DNA of 64,000 nucleotides from Pyxicephalus adspersus (GCF_032062135.1 NC_092859.1:93689064-93753063), one strand, 5' to 3'. Positions 10,739 to 24,055 are shown, counted from the first letter of the stretch. The notes: generated by a model from the sequence alone, not told the origin. A program made the numbers and translations.

Positions 10739-11538
10739 TACATTTCATTACAACACCCACACATACATTTTTGTCGGATTGATAAAAATAGCACCTACCT
10801 TTCTTAGTAAACCTTGACAATTGCAGCTCACATCCAGAATAAACTACAGTACCTGCTGGAAGAATCAGTGAAAACATTAATTATGACATTTTATCTGTAC
10901 CATAGACACATACATGATGTCTGTATTTCACACACAGAGTTCTCCCATTACCAGAGTGCCTGCTGCAGAGTTTTGTGCTAGCCAGATACAACTTATCTAG
11001 TAACAGAAGCACACAGCTAGCACCCTTCCTTGTTGTGGGACAATCAGGAAGAGATTGGAGGAGGAAGTGCTCGTTCCTACAAATCCCATGATGCTTTGTG
11101 TTTACACTGCAGAAGGTCACCAGGGTGACGTCATTGCTTGTATTGTGTCAGGTTTAATGGCTCAGTGTTGTGAGCAATAAACCTGGTTTATGTAAATGTG
11201 TGCGGTGACATATGAGTATACTGGCCTGTGTAAATAAATGTTTGCCTCTTCATAATGAGGCTGGTGTGGAAATAGCAGTGACTCATTTATTTCTAACATG
11301 GTGATAATGAGAGGGATGGATGGCACACAGACTGCACAGCCCTGAAATCTGCTGCTTTGTGCTGGACATCATACAAATAATTGTGTTTACAGCAACACAC
11401 AGCAGCTGCACGTAAGGCCAATTCAGCTGTATAATACAAAGCTTCCAATGTCCAAAGGCTTGCTTAGAAATGTATATTTGTTTCAATTTGTATTATTTGT
11501 GGGGAAAGATACAAACATTTATTTCCACACTATAACTA
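10739..11538. other. Unannotated stretch with a CRE-like site
   Basis: No exon is supported. A perfect TGACGTCA palindrome lies at about 11126-11133 (context CAGGGTGACGTCATTGC). It is a possible cAMP-response element or chance. It is not in a CpG island. Confidence 0.35.
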
Positions 11539-11606
11539 TAAATAATATTATTTACCAGGATGTATATAGCGCCAACATTACACAGCGCTGTACATCAAAC
11601 AGGGAA
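11539..11606 (-). repeat. LINE/SINE 3' tail fragment
   Basis: AATAATATTATTTACC then TATATAGCGCCAACATTAC and ACAGCGCTGTACATC. Minus orientation of the same tail family. Confidence 0.55.
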
Positions 11607-13366
11607 TATGAAATCATAATTCTGAGGTGGGGGAAGATGGATACAGCTTAGTGCCAATGGGTGATCCGCTATTGTTGCTGCCAGTCATTTCAAACAGAAA
11701 TTATTATTTTGCAAATAAAAAGACATTTTTGTACATTTTGTGACACCATTAAAAATAATCATCAGGTAAAAATATACAAATCACTGGTCAGTTATAATAA
11801 ATGTTAGTGGGTTGCAGATAGTGGATGCTCCCCTTTATCACCCATGACAGGATGCATACCAAGGGCTTGTGCACACCACAAACTATTTAAAATGCAACAC
11901 AATGTGCATTACAGTAATACAGGGTGATTACTTATATGTGTTGTGGTGTAGTCATTGTCATCCTAATACACATATATAGAGCCCTGCAGAATGTATGGAG
12001 GAGGACAATTTGCATTTGCCCTCATGGGAATATGACATCCCTCCCACCCCTGCTTGTTTATGATATGCCTCCTAATTAATATTTATCAGATATAATAAAT
12101 ACTTCTGAAACATATATACTTGTAGTATGACAAGGCAGGTGTGCCTACCATTGCTGTGTTCAAAATACTTCATGCAGCTGTCAGTGGATCCCAGGCTGCT
12201 TCCAAAAGGGGTATACATACCGGTAAATATACTAATTTGAATGACGTCAGCTGTGTCAGATTGAAGAAGACAGCATTCACAATCCCTGCCCACCACCTCT
12301 TTAATTATTGTGGTATGTTACCCTGCAATGTGTAGGGGGACTATAGTTATAGTATATCAACAAGATTGTTATATGTGGCCAAGTTTTTGCTTGAGCCTTG
12401 ATGGCTAAGCATGTGTACATGATGGAAGTTTACTCAAGAATGTAAATGTTTTGATAGTTACTTAAGGTCTCAAATTTTAATTCTGTCTATTTGAAGAAAA
12501 AACAATTATAAAACCAAAATAAAAGAATAAGTGAACGCAGTGTCATTTTACAGATATATAAATCTTTAATGTTACCAAATGTTTCTGTGGGAGCTGCAGC
12601 CTACAATCCCATGCCATAATGCACAGCTACTTTCTGCATTGTGGTGTGGTGGGTTATAAAACCAATTTTGGTGTGTTGGAGAGCCCCGACAGCCAAGTGA
12701 AGAGCTTGTTCAGAGCACAACGCAAAGAAAGCACATGCACCATGAAATCCATTTTTTATTGAGTTACATTTTTCTGTGTGTTTTTTAGTGCATTTAGAGT
12801 GTTAAGTTTTTGCAGTGGAGAGAGAGATAGAGAAGGATAGGTTTTGCATGGATACATATTGTAACATGTTTTTGCAGCATGTCTACATTTTTTCCTCCGC
12901 ACACACCAGTGCAACGATTTGTAAAGAACATGCACATAGAAAACAGTTGTTTTGTGGTGTTTTTGCCTTGGGACTATATTTGTAAAATGCATGCTAACAC
13001 AGTTGGTATAAGCCGTAACATAACAACCCTCTGGGCACATGTAGGTTGAAGTTCTCTGCAGTCATGTGATGTCAAGATGATGTCACAACGTCTTTACTTC
13101 TCCCCTGCATAAAATCCACAATCATTCCTGAATCTAATGGAAAGTTTGTAATCAGCTTGTCTAAAAGATGCTGTGTAGTGATAAGAAGGATGCACAGAAC
13201 AGTTTTTAGTTTGGGGATAGATAAATGTTTGGCTTTTAAGAATTGATGGGGAAACACATCAGAGTCTAAAAGTGAACTGTACATTTTTTAAGCTTGCTAA
13301 AGGACTACAATCTGCATACATGTAGAGAACCTCAGGAATCCTAAACCCAAAGACAGGGCCATATTT
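11607..13366. other. Unannotated stretch
   Basis: I see no gene or defined repeat. The ORF of 94 codons at 12756-13040 has no recognisable domain. Confidence 0.5.
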
Positions 13367-13700
13367 ACCATTATTATTATTATTATTATTATACAGTATT
13401 TATATAGCGCCATCATATTACGCAGCGCTGTACAGAGTCCATAGTTGTGTCACTAACTGTCCCTCAAAGGAGCTCACAATCTAATGTCCCTACTATAGTC
13501 ATATGTCATTAATGTAGTCTAGGTCAATTTAGGAGGAAGCCAATGAACCTAACTGCATGTTTTTGGGATGTGGGAGGAAACCGGAGTACCCGGAGGAAAC
13601 CCACGCAGACACGGGGAGAACCTGCAAACTCCATGCAGATAGTGTCCTGGCTGGGATTTGAACCTAGGACCTAGCGCTGCAAAGTGCCTGGTGCAGCACC
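13367..13700 (-). repeat. V-SINE-like tRNA-derived SINE
   Basis: Read on the minus strand the element starts near 13700. It has a Pol III B-box match (GGTTCAAATCC, plus-strand 13654-13664), then the conserved central block with GGAGTTTGCAGGTTCTCCCC, GTGTCTGCGTGGGTTTCCTC and GGTACTCCGG known from V-SINEs such as zebrafish DANA. After that come GATTGTGAGCTCC, GTACAGCGCTGCGTAATATG and GCGCTATATAAATAC, ending in a (TAA)n tail at 13367-13395. No convincing A box is seen, so the head is decayed or truncated. The 3' end matches the L2-like tail of the LINE at 0.6-1.8 kb, as expected if the SINE borrows that LINE's machinery. Confidence 0.75.
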
Positions 13701-14184
13701 CCTGGACAAAGCTCTTTAGGGGCAAGGGGGTACTCTAAAGGTTGATATTTACAATTCTAGAACACTTCCTAACAGTTTTTGCCCGTCCATACATTTTGTT
13801 GGCCAGTAAGGTTGCCAATAGTAATAAGACATGCTAAGGGTTGTGGGCAAACATCTGCTGCCCAGTTGCTGTTGAGTGTAACAATCTGAAATGTTAACAA
13901 AAAAAAAAAAACCTGGTATAAGAAGCATTGGCAATGTCTGTCTGCCCTACCTAGTCACATCTTCTCTCAATTTACGCTTACTAACTATTATGGAACATTG
14001 TCAAGTAGGATTGTTTAAACTTTTTCTTTTTGTAAGGTGAGCTTTAATTGGTAGTTTGAAAGCTTAGAAACAAAATAATAATGTAAATTTAAGTTAAAAA
14101 GATATATTGGCTGCTTATGTAGCAATACCTTCTGCAGGAGACACTGATTTTTATGTTGCCTATGTTCCAGGCTTGCTTGAAATC
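13701..14184. other. Unannotated stretch
   Basis: Nothing supported between the SINE and the palindromic MITE. Confidence 0.5.
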
Positions 14185-14187
14185 ATT

Positions 14188-14378
14188 GGGTCTGATTTAT
14201 TAGAGCTCACCAGGACTGGAGAAGATAGACTATCATGGGGGAACCTGGGTGATCAAGTGAGCCTGGAATGGATCTGATCCAAGATTGAAAGCGTGTGTCA
14301 AATAATACCAACGATTATTAAGAAATCCATTCCAGGTTTGCTGGATTGACCAGTAATAGTCAGTAATAAATCAGGTGC
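14188..14378. mobile_element. Palindromic MITE, copy A
   Basis: The ends are GGGTCTGATTTATTAGAGCT and the inverted ...AATAAATCAGGTGC. The 3-bp flanks are ATT on both sides (14185-14187 and 14379-14381). It is a near-complete palindrome containing CCATTCCAGGTTTGCTGGAT-type arms. Related copies are at 19869, 33720 and 49755. The 3-bp AT-rich duplication fits PIF/Harbinger, by inference. Confidence 0.7.
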
Positions 14379-14499
14379 ATTTTATCAGGCTCAGTCTCTG
14401 GGCCAAGTAGTGCCACATACAGCTTGCGCAAACAGAGTTGAAACTCAACTCTCCTTGTTCTTTATAAATCACCACAAGATGTGCAGTTGGGAACTAGGG

Positions 14500-14860
14500 T
14501 TGGGAAAAAAATGTAACACCTCAATCTTTTGAATCAAATCATATTGCACATACTGTAACAGGATTCATTGGACTGTGAAAGAGTGCTTCTGGAAGCTTGA
14601 GACATTTTCACACATTGGCTGCCACAGTGTCCAGACCTTAACCCTTAACCATTGAGAATCTTTGGTATGTGCTGGGGGGACTACCCAGCAGATAGGCTCT
14701 CCCATCATCAATATGAAATCTTGGTTAAATTGCAAAAGTTTTTATTAGAAAGATACCAAATGTGTATTGTAATCAAAACTAAAGGTGGTCCAGTGAGATA
14801 TTGTAAAGTGTTACTTTTGCAGGCAGTGCATTTTCTGATTTGTAATCAGGATTGTTTTCA
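14500..14860 (+). pseudogene. Tc1/mariner transposase C-terminal fragment
   Basis: Near 14630-14670 the sequence keeps the Tc1 signature DLNP...IENLW (GACCTTAACCC, a short duplication, then ATTGAGAATCTTTGG) broken by a frameshift. Downstream, AIKxxGGP-like VIKTKGGPVRYCKVLLLQ at about 14776-14830 resembles a Tc1 C terminus. No inverted repeats were located, so this is a decayed piece. Confidence 0.55.
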
Positions 14861-15059
14861 AGCATAAAGTTACTTTTATTGCCTGATGCTTCTTTTAGAT
14901 CATTCATAATTATATGGTGGTATCAACATAAAAAATTTCTACACATTTACATGGGCTAGCAACCAATCATTTTATTGTAACCTTAAATATACCCTTTTAA
15001 TTATCCTAATGTATCTAGTACCATTTAAACTCAAATACAAAGGTATTATTACAGTTTAA
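14861..15059. other. Unannotated stretch
   Basis: No feature supported. Confidence 0.5.
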
Positions 15060-15430
15060 GAACATTTTAACCCTGCTTTATTACAGATTCATTATTTTGA
15101 CAGTTGACACAATCTGTGATTGGCAATTGTATTAGAGCAGTAGCAAAAGACGAAACAATGTGATAAATGACTGTGACTGGATCATAATCATTACTGATGG
15201 CCGCCAGCAACTGCCCGTCATTGCATTAGAAAAATATAAAAGCTATTTTGATATTTTCAGAAACAGTTATAATAAAACCCACAAGTAGCAGCAGATTTAT
15301 ATGAGTAAAATTAAAGCCAACAATCTGAAGTTTAACTACCATAGCTTTTTGGCTGTGCTTTTTTATAATAATAACAGGTAATGAGCCGCAAAATGACAAC
15401 TGATAATAAAATGTGGCACTAGGCATCCTT
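15060..15430. other. Candidate conserved noncoding element
   Basis: It is repeat-free, of moderate complexity, and dense in homeodomain, POU and Sox-like words (ACAATCTGTGATTGGCAATTG, TGACAGTTGACA, CATTAGAAAAATATAAAAGC, AATGAGCCGC). It looks unlike the surrounding decayed repeats and resembles vertebrate developmental enhancers in texture. There is no alignment, so this is only a guess from composition. Confidence 0.25.
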
Positions 15431-17520
15431 TGACGTTTAATACGCTCCAGGACTTTATTAGATGGTGACTTCTAATTATGTTAAAATGAAAAAAATACAC
15501 AGGATCCCTGCACCTATCATGGCCATTTTCTCTTTCATTAAAGAGTACCTATCACTTAAATATGAAAGTAGACTGTTTTACAGTTCTAAAATGTGAAAAC
15601 TACCAAAAAAAGAAAACCTGAAATAGCTGTTACCCAATTGTTAAGAATACATCAGGGAGCACTTCTATTGGCTGATTATTGGCAGCTCTAGCTTCTTCTC
15701 TTTATAGCAGCCAATAGAAGATCTATCTTCTGTATTCTTTTACAACCATCAGCACCATGTTTCGGTGTGCAATAGGAGCACTGTACACCAATGTAAAAAT
15801 GAAGTTCACACTCCACGTTATACAAGGACAGAACAGAGGATTGATTCAACCTTTACACTGCGTATAATTATCAAAAACATTAAATACTAATGAAACACAG
15901 TGCTGTTGTGTTTTATGAAGAGGGGAGGGGTGGATTACTGAACAGGACCCCACTGTGCCCTCCTACATAGGAAAGCACAGCAGTCATTCCCGATTGGTCA
16001 TTCATCAATCCACCAGGGCAGATACAAGCGTTAGATTTTTGCTCGAGAGGCACACATTCATTAATTTCAAGTAACAATCCTCTGACTGCATGTAGCTTAA
16101 GAACTGCATTATAGCTTTTTGGCTTCTTGTTCTGCCCAACCAACCCCCAGTTTGATATCAGCAGCTCATTAGTTTTCAAGAGTCTAATACCAGGCCAAAT
16201 TCAGTTACTTACACTGCCTGTATCTATTCAATATATTTATGACGTATTAGGAAATACAGAACTGCATTATTTTATGTCTTTTGAATCTGCTATGAGTTCA
16301 GGGAAATATATTGTAGGTTTGAATAGATACTAAGACAAACTTGACCACATACAATTGTTTTTAAAAATGTGTTTTACCTGGAAACCTCTTTGTAATAATA
16401 CATGTAAAGAAAGAGGATTAGAATTCAAATAAGCTACAAGTGCATATGAACACAAACAAAATACTGATTGCTGTATTATATAGTGAAAGTGCCTATCTCT
16501 TTTTTTAATTTCTCCGGGACACTTGTGTGTTTTGGAGTGTTTAGCAGCCATGACTTACCATCTACTGAAACCGCCAGAAGGGAAGACAGCTGGTGTTTTT
16601 TACTTTGTAAATATGCTATCTATCTAAACGTGGGTGGAGTAAACGCATCTTGTTCTAAAAGAACTCACAGGCCATGAAGTTAACTTACAAAAGGAGTAGT
16701 ATGTAGTGAGTGACAGTTACGCTGCATGAACAAACACTGCCATTGATGCACTGAATGCATTTGGATGTACCACATAAATCAGTGTTAAGAAGCCTACAAT
16801 TAATTATGAAAGTATAATATCATTACAGCAGCCCTTGACACTGAAATCTCTTTCTTTAGAATTTATGCTTTACTGAAACAATGCTCCATGGTATTTGAAT
16901 GTATAAAATCTGTTCTCAAGTGACTAAAGTAGCTGTAAACCCTAAATGGATGACATTCAGTTTGATAATGCATTGTGTATCATAAACAATTGCATTTTTT
17001 TAAAATATGATTTTTACCATTTTGTTTCATCTTTGCATCCTAATGCACTCTTCCTTCATCTGTGCACCCACTCCAGTGTCAACAACATTATTGCTCTAGG
17101 CTGGTATAAGAACAATGCACCATGCCTTCACAATGTGTGTTGGCACAACTGTTTGTGCTCTCCATCAAGGTCACATGTGACAAGTTAAAAAAGCTGGGGC
17201 ACAATGTAAAATCAATTGTCACTCTATAACAGGAAGTTCCTAAACAAAGATCTAGTATGGATCACCAAGTATTCTTTTACTGAAAAATGTAAAAAATATA
17301 AAGCTTTTGAAATGACATTCACATGTTTTAACATATATGAGATCTTAAGAATTGGGTTTAGGTCTACCAAAAAGTAATCATGTAAGCAAATATTGAGGCA
17401 GTCAGTGTTTACCTCTTTTTGCTCCTTTTGAAAGAACCAGTTTCCAAGCAGGCAATATCAATCCAATGGTAATTTCTAAGGCTCTGACCTGTAACAACTA
17501 TGCAGTTTGATTTAAGTCAT
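15431..17520. other. Unannotated stretch
   Basis: Two kilobases with no recognised gene or repeat. The open frames (15913-16179, 16946-17188) show no domain. Confidence 0.5.
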
Positions 17521-17753
17521 TGCCCCTGATTCATCAAGCAGAATCGGATGATCGCTCGCGCATTCGTATTCGCGATCCGAAATCGTACGCCGTCACGCTA
17601 TTCAGCAACTGATATGAAGGCAGGAATCCGGCTGGGAGTGAGGAGGCGCGTGTACGAGCACACTCGAGTCCGGACTGCGGTAAACCGCGATCGCTGGCCG
17701 CGCGTACTTTCGCGCTTCCAGCGAGCGCGGATTTTATTGATGAATCAGGGGCA
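17521..17753. mobile_element. CpG-dense MITE with perfect 17-bp inverted ends
   Basis: TGCCCCTGATTCATCAA at 17521-17537 is exactly inverted at 17737-17753. The 233-bp interior is very rich in CG dinucleotides (CGCTCGCGCATTCG, CGCGATCCGAAATCG, GGCCGCGCG) inside AT-rich, CpG-poor surroundings. No target duplication is evident. The 71-codon frame through it is a by-product. Superfamily not assigned. Confidence 0.75.
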
Positions 17754-18187
17754 GTGCCTTTGAAAGTGCTGATGCCAGGAAACTAGTAGAAAGAGATCTC
17801 TATATACAGGGTTCCCTTAAGCTACATTTATTTTGTCCACCCTATCTCCAAATAATGATTGGATAGCTACAAATATTTATTTGTAAGGTTGGGCATTGTA
17901 GCATTTGTTGTGGCTCAGGAGTATTGGACATCAATAAGCTTTAGTTACAGGTGTGCACCCTAAACTCTTTCTTTGGACAATATGTATATGAGAAAGGTAT
18001 ATGTTAGGGAGAAGACTCCAAGCAAGCATTATGAAAGATGTGCTGATAATACTAAGAGGCCACCCAAGTAAAATAAAACATAACAAGTATATGTTGTAGT
18101 ATTGTATGATTTTCAATCATAGGCCAGACAAGAGGGCCTTTCAGATCTACAGATCTGCTATTTACTAGGTAGATTTCTCAGTCTTGA
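17754..18187. other. Unannotated stretch
   Basis: No feature supported. Confidence 0.5.
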
Positions 18188-18202
18188 CCCCCCCCCCCCC
18201 CC
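18188..18202 (+). repeat. C15 homopolymer
   Basis: A run of 15 C. It is prone to length error and non-B structure. Confidence 0.9.
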
Positions 18203-18269
18203 AGGGTCATCTCCTCTGCTAGGTAATTACCCACTTCAGCCAATAGGTTTCCTGTTTGTAGAAGTGGCA

Positions 18270-18695
18270 TTATTTTACCAAGCACCTTTGACCTCTCATG
18301 TATGAGGTCATTCTTGTTACTAACCCCTTTTGTAAGGTTCTTCTAGCAAAAGTCACCAATGAAAGGAGGTAACTCTCTCAAAAACAGCATTGTATTGGAC
18401 TACTACACTGATAATCAATTTAAGGATTTTTTCATTTACCAACTTTGTAAGGGTACATTTTTCTGCAGACCACCAATGTAAAGAAACTTTACCTACAAGT
18501 AAAGTGAGTGGTGTTCTTCAATGACCACTAATGGTAAGGGGGGCACTCCAGTGACTACTAATAAAAAATACCAATGGGAGCATTTCTGTGAACCACCGAA
18601 GCAAGGCACCACCACTCTACTGACCATCGATGTAAGAGGGTACTTTGCTGACCACCAATGTAAGGGGGAAGTTGTCCACCACCTCCAATATATAA
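18270..18695. repeat. Degenerate minisatellite, unit about 30 bp
   Basis: Repeated words ACCACCAATGTAAGGGGG, ACCACTAATGGTAAGGGG, ACCATCGATGTAAGAGGG and ACCAACTTTGTAAGGGTAC recur at roughly 30- to 60-base intervals with CTGACC or GTGACT before them. Units are best preserved at 18515-18690 and decay leftward. The 132-codon frame at 18521-18919 is a consequence of the repeat. Confidence 0.65.
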
Positions 18696-19868
18696 AGGGA
18701 AACCACACATTTAGTTATCTGATATACTTTCTAACCATTATATTTAGTTTTTTTTTAAGTTTTTATTTTTTTTACTGTTGCTATGCCACTTACATTTTGT
18801 CATGTCTGCTGCTTGTGCCTGGTATTAGGAGTGCTCAATGTATAGCAAAACAAAACCTGATTCACTTCCACGTATTACTGATAGCGGCAGCTCAAAGCCT
18901 GATCCCTCAAACACAATAATGTTTACCTGAATCTATTTCCATAGATAGTGACATACGACAACACATCTGTATTTGTGCTTAATATATATGTTAGCAAACT
19001 TGCTAAACACAACCAAGTATTGCGTAGGAACATGTCAAAATTGTAACAGTAACCTAACTTCATAAATATACATATACAAAGCTGTTATTGGGAAAATAGT
19101 GACATCTGTAGGACATTTCTACATTTATGTTTTTTTTATGATGGTTTTATGACCCAATGTGAATCAAATCATAATTATGCAAAATAGACATTGGACAGTT
19201 ACAATATTAATGTGCCATGTGTCTCTGAATATGCTATGTAAAAATGCATCATCAGGATTTTCAGGGATAGAACAAAGGGTAGTGTTAAATATCAAATAGC
19301 AGCCAACAGAAATAAATCTTTCCATGGCCTCACTTCAGAAAACTGACATTTGATTGGCTGATTTGGCCCATGCACTTTAATTTAGATGTTTGCTTCCTGT
19401 GCTTTTCTTAAAAGAACATAACTAAATATTACAGTTTCTTTACAGCCTGCTCACAATTTTCTGCTTGGATTGTTTTATTGTATTTCCTATCTTGGAGAAT
19501 CTATGGAACTAGTGTATAACTTAACATTTCTGGAACTCTCTTATCACTCCTAATATTACAATAAAAGCATGAGTTGTATTTTAAAAACTCTATACTTTGA
19601 CATCTAGGGGAGGTAGGGTTTAAGCATGATAAAGTCGAGGTCAGAGCAAATATAGACCTGGGGGTGGGTAATACTTTTGCTTGTCATGTTTCTATTGTAT
19701 ATGTATTAAAAAATTGTGAAAACACAGTTGTATATTACTATATAAAAATGTATTTATGTTCATAAGGATATAAAGTTTGGAATATCAGCTATCTCTCCAC
19801 ACATATTTGTACTGTAAGGCAAATCAGTAGATACATTTTGTAGGTTAGCTTTAATGTTCTCTCATTGA
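18696..19868. other. Unannotated stretch
   Basis: No gene or defined repeat seen. Confidence 0.5.
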
Positions 19869-20024
19869 CCGGATTTATTAAAGCTCTCCAAGGCTGGAGA
19901 GAATACACTTCCATCAGTGAACCAGAACTGATGGACCAGATCCATTTCTGGTTTGCTAAATCACCCAGGTTCACTAACGAACGTGTATCCTCACCAGCCT
20001 TGGAGATTTTTATTAAATCAGGCT
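19869..20024. mobile_element. Palindromic MITE, copy B (internally shortened)
   Basis: It reads CCGGATTTATTAAAGCTCTC...TTGGAGATTTTTATTAAATCAGGCT, the same family as 14188, 33720 and 49755 but only 156 bp. No clear target duplication. Both strands give similar open frames because it is a palindrome. Confidence 0.68.
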
Positions 20025-21412
20025 CATTCATGTTACCCTTTATTTGTATCCCAGACAAAGGTTCAGTCTTTGGACATTAAAACAATACCTAGAGCTTTTA
20101 AGTATTGACTGGCATGTGATTCATTACCCTATCATGGTTACATAAGATCAAGAAGCCGTTCTCATTGCTGTGTCAGCTCCACCAAATGTTACTCTAAACT
20201 TACATATGGTTCTTCCTGATGGCTAAATAAAAAGTTAGGCGAAGTAAAGTATTGTGTAGGTATGTGCTTCTGGGGATGGGGTAATTAAACAAAACCTGTT
20301 CATTGTCATGAATAAGAAAATCATAGGTTATTTCTAATAGTATTTTATACACCTACACAACAAATTGTTATCACCATGCGACTTGCTGACTGTATGTCAT
20401 TTTCTGCCTCTAACAGAGTGAAGAGCTATATTTCTAACTCTGCCCAGCAAGGAAAGGTCTGGATTAGTTTTATATTAGGACAGGTTTTGACCGGTGCCCA
20501 GATGCTACCAATGACACTTTGCTATGATTTACTAGACATTGTAATTGGTCTTTCAGATAATCTGAACATTTTATTTTCATGGGGGTAACCTTGTGAAACA
20601 TCTATAACAGTGACAGTGTGCTTGATGTGAAAAATGGGTTTTATTTTACTTTTTGTCTGGAAATAAAACAGTTTAAAGTTTTGAAACATCCTCCCTGCTG
20701 ACTTAGGAACTGCATTATTCAGTCACAGCTATTCAATTTAGAGGTGATTTATACTACTGACAAGTCACAAAGATTTGGCTAGTGATCAGATCTGATTTCA
20801 GTGCTGAGGCTTGAATGAATGATGCCATCTTTGTCCATTTTTCAAAGCCTGACAATGTTATATTAGAACATTTACATTATAGGTTGATGAAAAAAAGAAC
20901 TGTTTTGTCTATTTATGTTAATTCTGTGAAACCCCTAACACTACTTAGGAGAGTTCAAACACTTAAGGTGAGCATAACGTGGCTCCTGTGTTAATCAACA
21001 CTTTGATAGGGAAGTTAATCATACGCGAATAGGAAATTACTATGTTCATTATAGGATGTATATCATATGGTTTATCACTTGGTTTGAAAGGCACTTAACC
21101 ACTTTAACTCTTGTACCTTTCCTTTTCACTATAGTAGAAGCTTCTTTTTTGGCAAATACTTTGTTAAAATATTAGATACATACATCAAAGACTCATAGAT
21201 TACTTTTGTCCAGAATTACCCACATGTATATTGTCTTAGAAAAAATTCCTTCCTTTTTACCTACATAAATCCAAAATGAAAATGGCAATGTGCATATATG
21301 TTTTCAAAAAAAAGTCTTGGAAAGAAGATAGCTGTTGAGGAAACACATAGAAGATTTGTGTGGATTAAACCAAAGACTTCATTTCAGTCAGTCATGAGGG
21401 AGTACATTTTTA
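20025..21412. other. Unannotated stretch
   Basis: No feature supported. Confidence 0.5.
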
Positions 21413-21472
21413 TTAATAATAAACAGGATTTATAAAGCGCCAACATAATACGCAGCACTGTACATTAAATAC
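21413..21472 (-). repeat. LINE/SINE 3' tail fragment
   Basis: TAATAATAAACAGGATTTATAAAGCGCC, then AACATAATACGCAGCACTG and TACATTAAATAC. Minus-strand copy of the tail family. Confidence 0.6.
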
Positions 21473-24055
21473 ATCAGAGGGAACCGTGTGGATATGTCGA
21501 GGTTTGTCCCACAACATTTGTTTTAGGAAGATTAGTGAAAAACAGCTTACGTGTTTTGTACACTTATCAGCATTTGGTAAATTGTATTAAACAAACTCAA
21601 CAATAGGCAATACTATTTTGCTTTCTTATTGCATTTATACAGTGCAGGAATACATCAGTGGTCTTCACTGTAAGTAGAGACCATTTTTGTGATAATCAAG
21701 CTATTTTTTACCATTTTGTAAATTCAATCTGCCATTTTTACAAATTAATTGCAAAGCCCCAGCATAATATTGCCACCAAAATTGCAGGAGAAGTCCTTGG
21801 GGGGAAAGGGGGTGAATTTGTTAGGTAAACAAAATGTGAATCAAAGTGAAAGTACCATTTTTAAAACACATTTTAGGCTGCCTGACAACTATTTATGTAC
21901 ATTGCAAAACAATTCTCTGGCCATTGCACTCTTTATGCTATCTTGTATGGTACATACTGTACATTCTATATGCTATGTAGCATTTAAAATAATTCTCACA
22001 CAAGTGTTTATTGTCTCAACAGTTGCTAGTTCCAACTATGTAAATGAATAACTTTGCTCCTCCTTTTTGAGCTCATGAGTCCCCTCCAAAGCTGTATACT
22101 TGCCACTTATGTAAATACATTGTAATGTAATATAGAACATTTTTGTTGCATTCTTAATTTTAATCCAAGTGTGTGGATCAATTTATAAAATGTGAAACAA
22201 AGCAAAGAAGATGTTGCCTTTAGCAATCACAATTAGAAGTGAAATGATTGCTGCGTACAGCACCTTACATTTTAATTTGTATTTTGACTGCAGTATCTGA
22301 ACTAGAATATATTATGGAGTCTATATTACAGCAAATGTATGGAAAACACCAAGATTTAAAATGGCCTTATTATCTTCTGCCATACATGGCTTGCCTTAAA
22401 TTACAGTGCTTGGGTTCATGACAAATCAAAATGCAATTGCACTGAGCTGCCGTTACTCTAAAACATTGATTACAGATGATGATGTGACGGGTGTATAGTG
22501 ACCTATAATTAATCCAATCCAATAGTTAGTCTCTTCTGATTAGATACTTTTGACTGTTACATAGTATTGAACTAAATTGAAAAAGCAGTCTTCATGAAAG
22601 TAGGAAAATCAGGTTCACTCTCTTGAATTGCAATTATTCCTTGCTGCAGAATCCTACTTAAAGAATTGTGGAATTCATGACGAATGGCTTTCTTGGGTAA
22701 TTACTTAGCTCCCTTCCATACTGCTTACTGATAATGAAGGCTGCTGTTCACTATCCCACATCAATGACTATACCAAACAAAATGCCAATATATTTTTAGT
22801 GATTTAAATATTTTTCTGTTATTTATGATAAATGCCCTTGACAAATGACTAGTCCTCCAAAGAATACAAACAGGTCTTTTATGCAGAATAATTTATGTTT
22901 TATTTTGACTTTAAGGTTGATTTTGGCATTAAAAAATCTTGAACGTTTATTAAAAAAGTAACAAAGCTGGCAGAGACATTTAATGTTTAAACCACTGCTT
23001 GTCAAATATCCTGCATGTGGGACTGCTAGTCCTCAAACAATAGTCACCCAGGGGTATGTGCTGTTCTTTCAGATTTGCTTTAATCCCCCAATCCGTAGCA
23101 GAATAAATGTTTCTGTCCTTCACTTCTTCACTTCTTTATTTAAAGGAAAATGTGACTTTGTGTTCACTGTCGCATTTGGAGTCCATAGACCTGAATAATC
23201 TATGACCCAATTAATCTATGACTGGTGCTCTTGTTGGTGAAAGGAGTGATGGGGAAGTGACATAAAGCCATTGCTGCTGAGACATTTTAGTGAACCTGTT
23301 TTGCCTCTCAGTGACAAAGCTGAGGCTGACCTTAACTTGCGTATTAATTAAACTACAGCTTTCATCTCCTGTTCCAGCTGAAATTGTCTAATATTTTTGG
23401 GTACTATAGTTCTGCTTTGAAAATTTGCAATCACGCAGAATATTATTTGTAGAATGGAAAGGTGAAGTCCTTTTTGCAATAAATCATATTTACCTGCACA
23501 GTCATTACCTTCTTTAAAAAAGGCAGAACTGCACATGCACAGCTCAGTATATGCCACAAAAGGCCAAAATCCTGGCCTGGCCAGTCACGATGGCTGAAGA
23601 TCAGGAGCAGAAGAAGATAATATTGCCAGTCTCATCTACAATAATGGACCTGCTTGAATGCAAATTTATTTATGTTAAGAGTTAGTTGAACTTTATTAGG
23701 GAAATATTATTTTAGGCAACTTTACATGATAACTTGTGAATATTCACTTCAGTTATCCAGGCATTTGCCAATAAAATAAGTAAATAGAAATTTGATCTTT
23801 ACATGATTAAATAAGTAAAGTGAATATAATTTAACCAATGTATTTCTCAACTCCTTTAGTTATTCAGCCTTTTATTGTTATACTTATTTAAATTAGCCTG
23901 CAACAAGATAAGTAATTGTCAGAATAATAGGAGATGGGCTGGTTGATTCTCTGTTTCTTGAGATGAGGTACAATTTTAAGTAGTTTTTTTGCCAGAATTC
24001 TGGTAGTTTTTTTGCCAGAATGTTCTCTGGAAACAGTTTATTGAAAAGTTCCAAA
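21473..24055. other. Mostly unannotated
   Basis: No gene. 23400-23560 shares short blocks with 10165-10515 (see there). A 23-bp direct duplication (TAGTTTTTTTGCCAGAAT twice) lies at about 23980-24024. Confidence 0.45.

Noticed and set aside
11100..11140. CRE palindrome as a promoter of an upstream SMIM30 exon
   Set aside because: No CpG island, no clear exon with a donor site; a single 8-base match is not enough.
17548..17763. 71-codon arginine-rich frame
   Set aside because: It coincides with the CpG-dense MITE and reads through its terminal repeat.
18521..18919. 132-codon frame
   Set aside because: The first half is translated minisatellite and the second is hydrophobic low complexity.
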